The notes below the pieces were generated by a model. It saw nothing but the letters and a program-made list of their open reading frames with translations. It searched no databases and was not told the origin of the DNA. A DNA stretch of 17,609 nucleotides from DATLFA01 sp039934635 (GTDB taxonomy: Bacteria; Actinomycetota; Acidimicrobiia; Acidimicrobiales; WLNW01), in assembly GCA_039934635.1 (NCBI GenBank), contig JBDTLT010000104.1:1-17609 (forward strand). Reading direction: 5' to 3'. Of the stretch, positions 14,355 through 17,609 are shown one piece after another. Within the stretch, counting starts at the first letter, position 1; each line of letters starts with the position of its first letter. Both the position numbers and the translations under genes were made by a program.

Positions 14355-15634
14355 TCGGTCTCGCAGGCGCGCATCGCCGCGGCGAACGCGTCGGCACGGT
14401 CGCGATAGTCGTGGAACCGGCCGAAGCTGGGCGCGGCCGGTGACAGCAACACGACGCCGTCCGGGTGCGCCCATTCGAACCCGCGCCGCACCGCGTCGAT
14501 GAGATCGGCGCACCGGCGAACGTCGGCGCGCGAGCCGATGACATCGGCGATGCGAGCGCCGCTGTCGGGCACGGTGAGCACGATCAGTTGGTCGCCGCGG
14601 TGAGCGAGACCGGCTGCGAGTGGTTCGTAGTCGATGCCGCGATCTTCGCCGCCGACGATCAGCGCGATGCGCCGGCCCTCGAATGCATCGACGGCGGCGA
14701 GCGTGGGCAACACGTTGGTCGACAGGCTGTCGTCGACGAACTCGACCCCGCGCACGGTGCCGATGCGCGTAAGTCTGCTCGGCAACGGTACGAATCCGCG
14801 GGCGGCGGTGCGCAAAGCCTTGGGATCGCGCACTAGGTCGATGCCGAGTTGTTCGATGGTGGCGCGGGCGATCTCGGCGTTGATGCGGTTGTGCTCACCG
14901 ACCAGCCCCAACTCGTCGGCCCAGTCGAGCGAGGGCGAGCGCTCGTCGGGCACCCAACGGACTTGCGGCCCGAGCAACACCGCGTGTGCTTCGAGGGTCG
15001 GGCTCATTGCGTTGGCAACGGTCCACGCGGCACCGGGCTGGGTGCAGACCGACAGCTTGTCGCGGTAGTACTGCTCGACCTCGCCCCCGTGCCACGGCAG
15101 GTGGTCGGGATGCAGCGAGGTCACCGCCACGACGGGTGGTGATACGGCGAGGTCGGTCGCCTGGTAGCTCGAGACTTCGAGCGCCCAGTAGTCGTACTGC
15201 GCCTCGTCGACGTCGGCGGCGTAAGGGACGCGACCGATGTTGCCGCCGACGAAGCACCGATGGCCGAGTCGGTCGAGCAGATGCCCGAGGATCGCGGTGG
15301 TCGTGCTCTTGCCTTTCGTGCCGGTGATGACCACGACGCGATCGAGCGGCGCTCTCTGCAGCCACAGGCCGAGGCCACCGACGAGCGCCACGCCTTGGTC
15401 GACGAGTGCGCGAGCTTCGGCGCGGTAACGACTGATGCCGGGCGACTTGACGACCACGGCGCAGGCCATCAGCGACTCGAGGCCGCCCTCGGCGAGTGCG
15501 CGCTCGTCCGCAACGACAAGTGGTTCGACACCGAGGGTGCGCAACTTGGCCACGTTGGCGTGACCTTCGAGACCGAGGCCCCACACCCCCACGGTGCGGC
15601 CGCGGAGATCAGTCCACGAGAGCGGCGGTGGCAT
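14351..15634 (-). CDS. murD2: UDP-MurNAc-L-alanine--L-glutamate ligase (MurD2)
   Basis: This 427-residue Mur ligase has domain 1 with VWGLGLEGHANV (17-28), the ATP P-loop GTKGKST (105-111), LEVSSYQ (152-158), HPDH (175-178), the putative carbamylated Lys193 (YYRDKL), and GEHNRIN (246-252). It is MurD-like, but several E. coli MurD residues that bind D-Glu are changed: Lys319 corresponds to Leu304 (DDSLSTN instead of NDSKATN), Lys348 to Arg332 and Phe422 to Tyr410, while Thr321 (Thr306) and Ser415 (Ser403) are kept. Together with the adjacent murL this marks MurD2, which adds L-Glu instead of D-Glu to UDP-MurNAc-L-Ala. Its ATG lies 26 bp inside the murL 3' end with no clear ribosome site, suggesting translational coupling. 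It overlaps pheA tail-to-tail by 4 bp. A canonical MurD is the alternative. Confidence 0.88.
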   Translation of the reverse strand: MPPPLSWTDLRGRTVGVWGLGLEGHANVAKLRTLGVEPLVVADERALAEGGLESLMACAVVVKSPGISRYRAEARALVDQGVALVGGLGLWLQRAPLDRVVVITGTKGKSTTTAILGHLLDRLGHRCFVGGNIGRVPYAADVDEAQYDYWALEVSSYQATDLAVSPPVVAVTSLHPDHLPWHGGEVEQYYRDKLSVCTQPGAAWTVANAMSPTLEAHAVLLGPQVRWVPDERSPSLDWADELGLVGEHNRINAEIARATIEQLGIDLVRDPKALRTAARGFVPLPSRLTRIGTVRGVEFVDDSLSTNVLPTLAAVDAFEGRRIALIVGGEDRGIDYEPLAAGLAHRGDQLIVLTVPDSGARIADVIGSRADVRRCADLIDAVRRGFEWAHPDGVVLLSPAAPSFGRFHDYRDRADAFAAAMRACETD

Positions 15635-16952
15635 AGTCGTCGGGGGTGAAGTGCGCGCCGATCGGGCGCAGCAATTGTGGGATAAGCGCGGCGATGCGAT
15701 CGCGTTCAGGGGCGAGTTCGCGGGCGAGTTCGTGCAGCATCACGGTCGTCGCCCGGTCGGGCCGGTCGGCCGCGAGTATGACGGCTGCCTGGCATTCGTC
15801 GACATCACCCACGCATTCCCACGGCTTGAAGTCGGGCGTGCGGCCGATCAACGTGCGGAACTGTTGCGTCAACGCTGAGTTCTGCAATGGCTCGTGTCCG
15901 GCGAAGACCGCGTCGAGCTCAGCGGCATCGAGGAACGGCGAGAGGATGAGGTCGATGAAGCAACACTTGTCGCACACGCCGCACCAATGATCGAGTCGTT
16001 GCGCCCGATCGATGTGGAACGCACGGTTGCAGCTGCGGAACACACGGTGATAGCGCGGCATGTCGACGAAGAGTTGCGCAATGCGAAGCTCGGACAGCGG
16101 CCGCAACAACGAGAAGTAGTCGGGCCCGGCGTCGAAGTTGTCGGCGAGCGCAGCGCGGAACGCGGCTTCGAATGCCCAGCTCTTGGAGTACTGGTGATTG
16201 ACGACGCGCCCGTCGACTTCAACATTGCCTTGCGATGCGGACCATTCGTTCGACATCACTACCGCGCCGCGACCGTCGAGCACTGCTGCGGCCACCGCGA
16301 TTGCGGAGATGATGCCGGTGACCGGTATGTGCCCGTTGCGGAAACCGAGCGCCTTCGACTGCAAGATCTGCGGGTCGAGCTCGCGGCCCGCCCGGATCAC
16401 CGGCAAGCCGGTTGCCGCCGCCGCATCTTCGATGGCGTCGAATCGATCACCGGCGCGGCTCACGACGAACAGCGCGGTGTCGCGGTGCTGCGCGCGTACG
16501 AGTTCGGTGGTCACGATCGAGTCGAGCCCACCGCCGAAGGGGACGAGCGGTCGTTGCGGGTCGACGTCGGCGCGAACCGGCTTTGGCTCGGACGATCGAG
16601 CGCGCAACTCGATGGCCGAGAGGTCGAGATCGTTGCGGTACGCGTATTCACCGAGACCATCGACGTAGAAGTCGTGCAGCAGCGCTCGCTCGGTCGCCGT
16701 GAGCGCGTCGTCGGCGAAGTCGATGATGCGAGGCGCGGCGGCCTTGTAGTACGAGACGCCGGCGAGGAGGTAGACGAGCCGCGCCGCGCGTATCGCCTCC
16801 GGCTGCGACCAATCGCCTCCGCGCTCGAAGCTGACGCGCTCGGTGAAGTGCCATCCGTCGAACGCGTAGTGACACGTCACCGTGGACGACGGCGCGTCGA
16901 TCTCGAAACCCTCGTAACGGAAGCTCTCGATGGTGTCAGGGTCGAAGGACAT
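15609..16952 (-). CDS. murL: UDP-MurNAc-L-alanyl-L-glutamate epimerase (MurL)
   Basis: This protein is 447 residues from ATG 16952; a TTG at 16985 would add 11 residues. The central PP-loop-like motif PFGGGLDS (138-145) is an ATP site of the adenine-hydrolase type. A Cys-rich segment follows: Cys308, then WCGVCDKCC with Cys324, 327, 330 and 331. The whole pattern (YLLAGVSYYKAAAP, FYVDGLGEYAYRN, SNEWSASQGN, QYSKSWAFE) is that of MurL, shown in Xanthomonas to epimerise the terminal L-Glu of UDP-MurNAc-L-Ala-L-Glu to D-Glu with ATP and Mg. Pairing with a MurD-like ligase on the same strand, overlapping by 26 bp, is the known murD2-murL association. The organism may thus make peptidoglycan D-Glu without glutamate racemase. 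It lies 54 bp downstream of a small gene on the same strand. TACGAT at 16965-16970 is a weak -10 candidate. Confidence 0.9.
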   Translation of the reverse strand: MSFDPDTIESFRYEGFEIDAPSSTVTCHYAFDGWHFTERVSFERGGDWSQPEAIRAARLVYLLAGVSYYKAAAPRIIDFADDALTATERALLHDFYVDGLGEYAYRNDLDLSAIELRARSSEPKPVRADVDPQRPLVPFGGGLDSIVTTELVRAQHRDTALFVVSRAGDRFDAIEDAAAATGLPVIRAGRELDPQILQSKALGFRNGHIPVTGIISAIAVAAAVLDGRGAVVMSNEWSASQGNVEVDGRVVNHQYSKSWAFEAAFRAALADNFDAGPDYFSLLRPLSELRIAQLFVDMPRYHRVFRSCNRAFHIDRAQRLDHWCGVCDKCCFIDLILSPFLDAAELDAVFAGHEPLQNSALTQQFRTLIGRTPDFKPWECVGDVDECQAAVILAADRPDRATTVMLHELARELAPERDRIAALIPQLLRPIGAHFTPDDYATAALVD

Positions 16953-17006
16953 ACGGCGGGCCCGATCGTAGGTCGGGCGTCGCAATCCTCCACCGATGGC
17001 GCCGCC

Positions 17007-17390
17007 CTACCCCGGCGGTCGGGGCCCGCTGTCGACGATCTCCGGCGGCGCGCTGGCGAGCCGTGTACCCCCGCCACTGCCGTCGCACGTGCCATCCGTG
17101 TAGAAGGGACCGACCTTGCCGATGCGATGAGATCGCATGCCACCTAGGTTCTCCCAGGCATCGCAGTTCGGAAGGATCACCGCGCCGGTGTAGTGCGAGC
17201 AGCCGCGGCGAAGCTCGGCCTCGTCGGTGGTGCCCCCGATCGAAAACAACCGACCGTCGAGCTCGACGCGGCGCACGCTGACCATTCCGAACGCGAGGCA
17301 ATAGTGCTCTGGGGGAGTCTTCGACCGCACAACCATGCTGCTCGCGACCAAGAAGCCGCACGCACCAAACAGGGCCAGCATCCGTCGCAC
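17007..17390 (-). CDS. Small secreted or membrane-anchored Cys-containing protein, unknown function
   Basis: This protein has 127 residues from GTG 17390 (ATG at 17381 is the alternative). I do not recognise it. Residues 1-3 are basic, followed by a hydrophobic stretch (about 4-21), so it carries an uncleaved anchor or a signal peptide without a clear lipobox. Beyond it lie four cysteines (31, 64, 76, 102), which could form two disulfides outside the membrane. Between them is a strand-rich region (MVSVRRVELDGRLFSIGG, AVILPNCDAWENLGG). The C-terminus is Pro/Gly-rich. It is on the same strand as murL and 54 bp upstream of it, so co-transcription is possible. Composition is protein-like rather than a GC-shadow, but no ribosome site is evident. 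Confidence 0.6.
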   Translation of the reverse strand: MRRMLALFGACGFLVASSMVVRSKTPPEHYCLAFGMVSVRRVELDGRLFSIGGTTDEAELRRGCSHYTGAVILPNCDAWENLGGMRSHRIGKVGPFYTDGTCDGSGGGTRLASAPPEIVDSGPRPPG

Positions 17391-17448
17391 TCGCGCCTAT
17401 CGGCGAGCGTGAGCACACAGTTGAGCAACAAGGATCCACAATGGTGTC

Positions 17449-17609
17449 GTGGGGTGGCAAGTCTCGATCCGGGCCGTGGCGGTATCGGCGCTCGTGTTGG
17501 TGGGCGCGTGCGGGTCAACGTCGCCGACCGCCGCGCCACCACCCACAACTGCATCACCATCGACGACCGCACCACCACCGGTGCAGGAGGCAGGAGGTCC
17601 GCCGCCACT
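17449..17609 (+). CDS. Lipoprotein, partial at right edge
   Basis: The frame from GTG 17449 is open to the window end (53 codons) with no stop. It encodes a short start, a hydrophobic stretch and VLVGAC, a good lipobox with Cys21, then a Ser/Thr/Pro/Ala-rich linker (GSTSPTAAPPPTTASPSTT). That is the usual shape of an actinobacterial lipoprotein whose folded domain lies beyond the window. GTG 17449 is the only usable start after the in-frame stop at 17422-17424. An AAGGA motif about 14 nt upstream is rather far. An ATG at 17441 is in another frame and gives an Arg/His-rich shadow. It diverges from the small Cys-containing gene with a 58-bp gap. Function is unknown. Confidence 0.65.
   Translation, partial: MGWQVSIRAVAVSALVLVGACGSTSPTAAPPPTTASPSTTAPPPVQEAGGPPP

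Noticed and set aside
13428..14513. 361-codon minus-strand frame opposite pheA
   Set aside because: Composition is Arg/Asp/Val-biased with no motif; pheA on the other strand is unmistakable.
15894..17147. 417-codon plus-strand frame opposite murL
   Set aside because: It is the antisense reading of murL codons, without recognisable domains.
17177..17608. 143-codon minus-strand frame at the right edge
   Set aside because: It covers a lipoprotein signal on the plus strand and the small Cys protein in another frame; no protein-like features.

Overview
The window is high-GC, densely packed bacterial DNA. Genes lie on both strands and often overlap or abut. Nothing looks like a tRNA, rRNA, CRISPR array, insertion sequence or phage gene. 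Gene content (a DivIVA-like coiled-coil protein with an actinobacterial-style acidic tail, several crotonases, a LivK-type lipoprotein, frequent GTG starts, apparently SD-less starts with close TANNNT boxes) suggests an actinobacterium, possibly of the Acidimicrobiia type. That placement is an inference from style, not from a marker gene. No gene-free stretch exceeds about 210 bases.

Left part (1-6610), acyl-CoA and small-molecule metabolism: an ABC-transporter substrate-binding lipoprotein cut by the left edge (minus); a small Cys/His-rich protein, a crotonase and a SnoaL/NTF2-like protein in one minus-strand run; divergently, a second crotonase followed after 9 bp by a zinc alcohol dehydrogenase (plus); and an AcuI-type zinc-less reductase coupled by ATGA overlap to an SDR oxidoreductase (minus). 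Both crotonases lack the two classical catalytic glutamates.

Middle part (6663-11467): a MenC/N-succinylamino-acid racemase-type enolase-superfamily enzyme, a DivIVA-like protein, a divergent protein of unknown function with a C-terminal zinc ribbon, an ETHE1/glyoxalase-II-like MBL hydrolase, and a three-His-box membrane fatty acid desaturase. The last two diverge from a 17-bp gap that holds interlocked -10-like elements.

Right part (11461-17609), cofactor and cell wall: larC and larB (nickel-pincer nucleotide cofactor synthesis, LarC ending in a (Asp-His)6 tail); pheA (prephenate dehydratase) starting head-to-head with larB; and a minus-strand murL-murD2 pair. This pair is the most notable content. 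By homology MurD2 adds L-Glu to UDP-MurNAc-L-Ala and MurL epimerises that residue to D-Glu, a route to peptidoglycan D-Glu that bypasses glutamate racemase and has been described in Xanthomonas. Upstream of murL lie a small Cys-containing secreted or membrane-anchored protein and, divergently, the start of a lipoprotein cut by the right edge.
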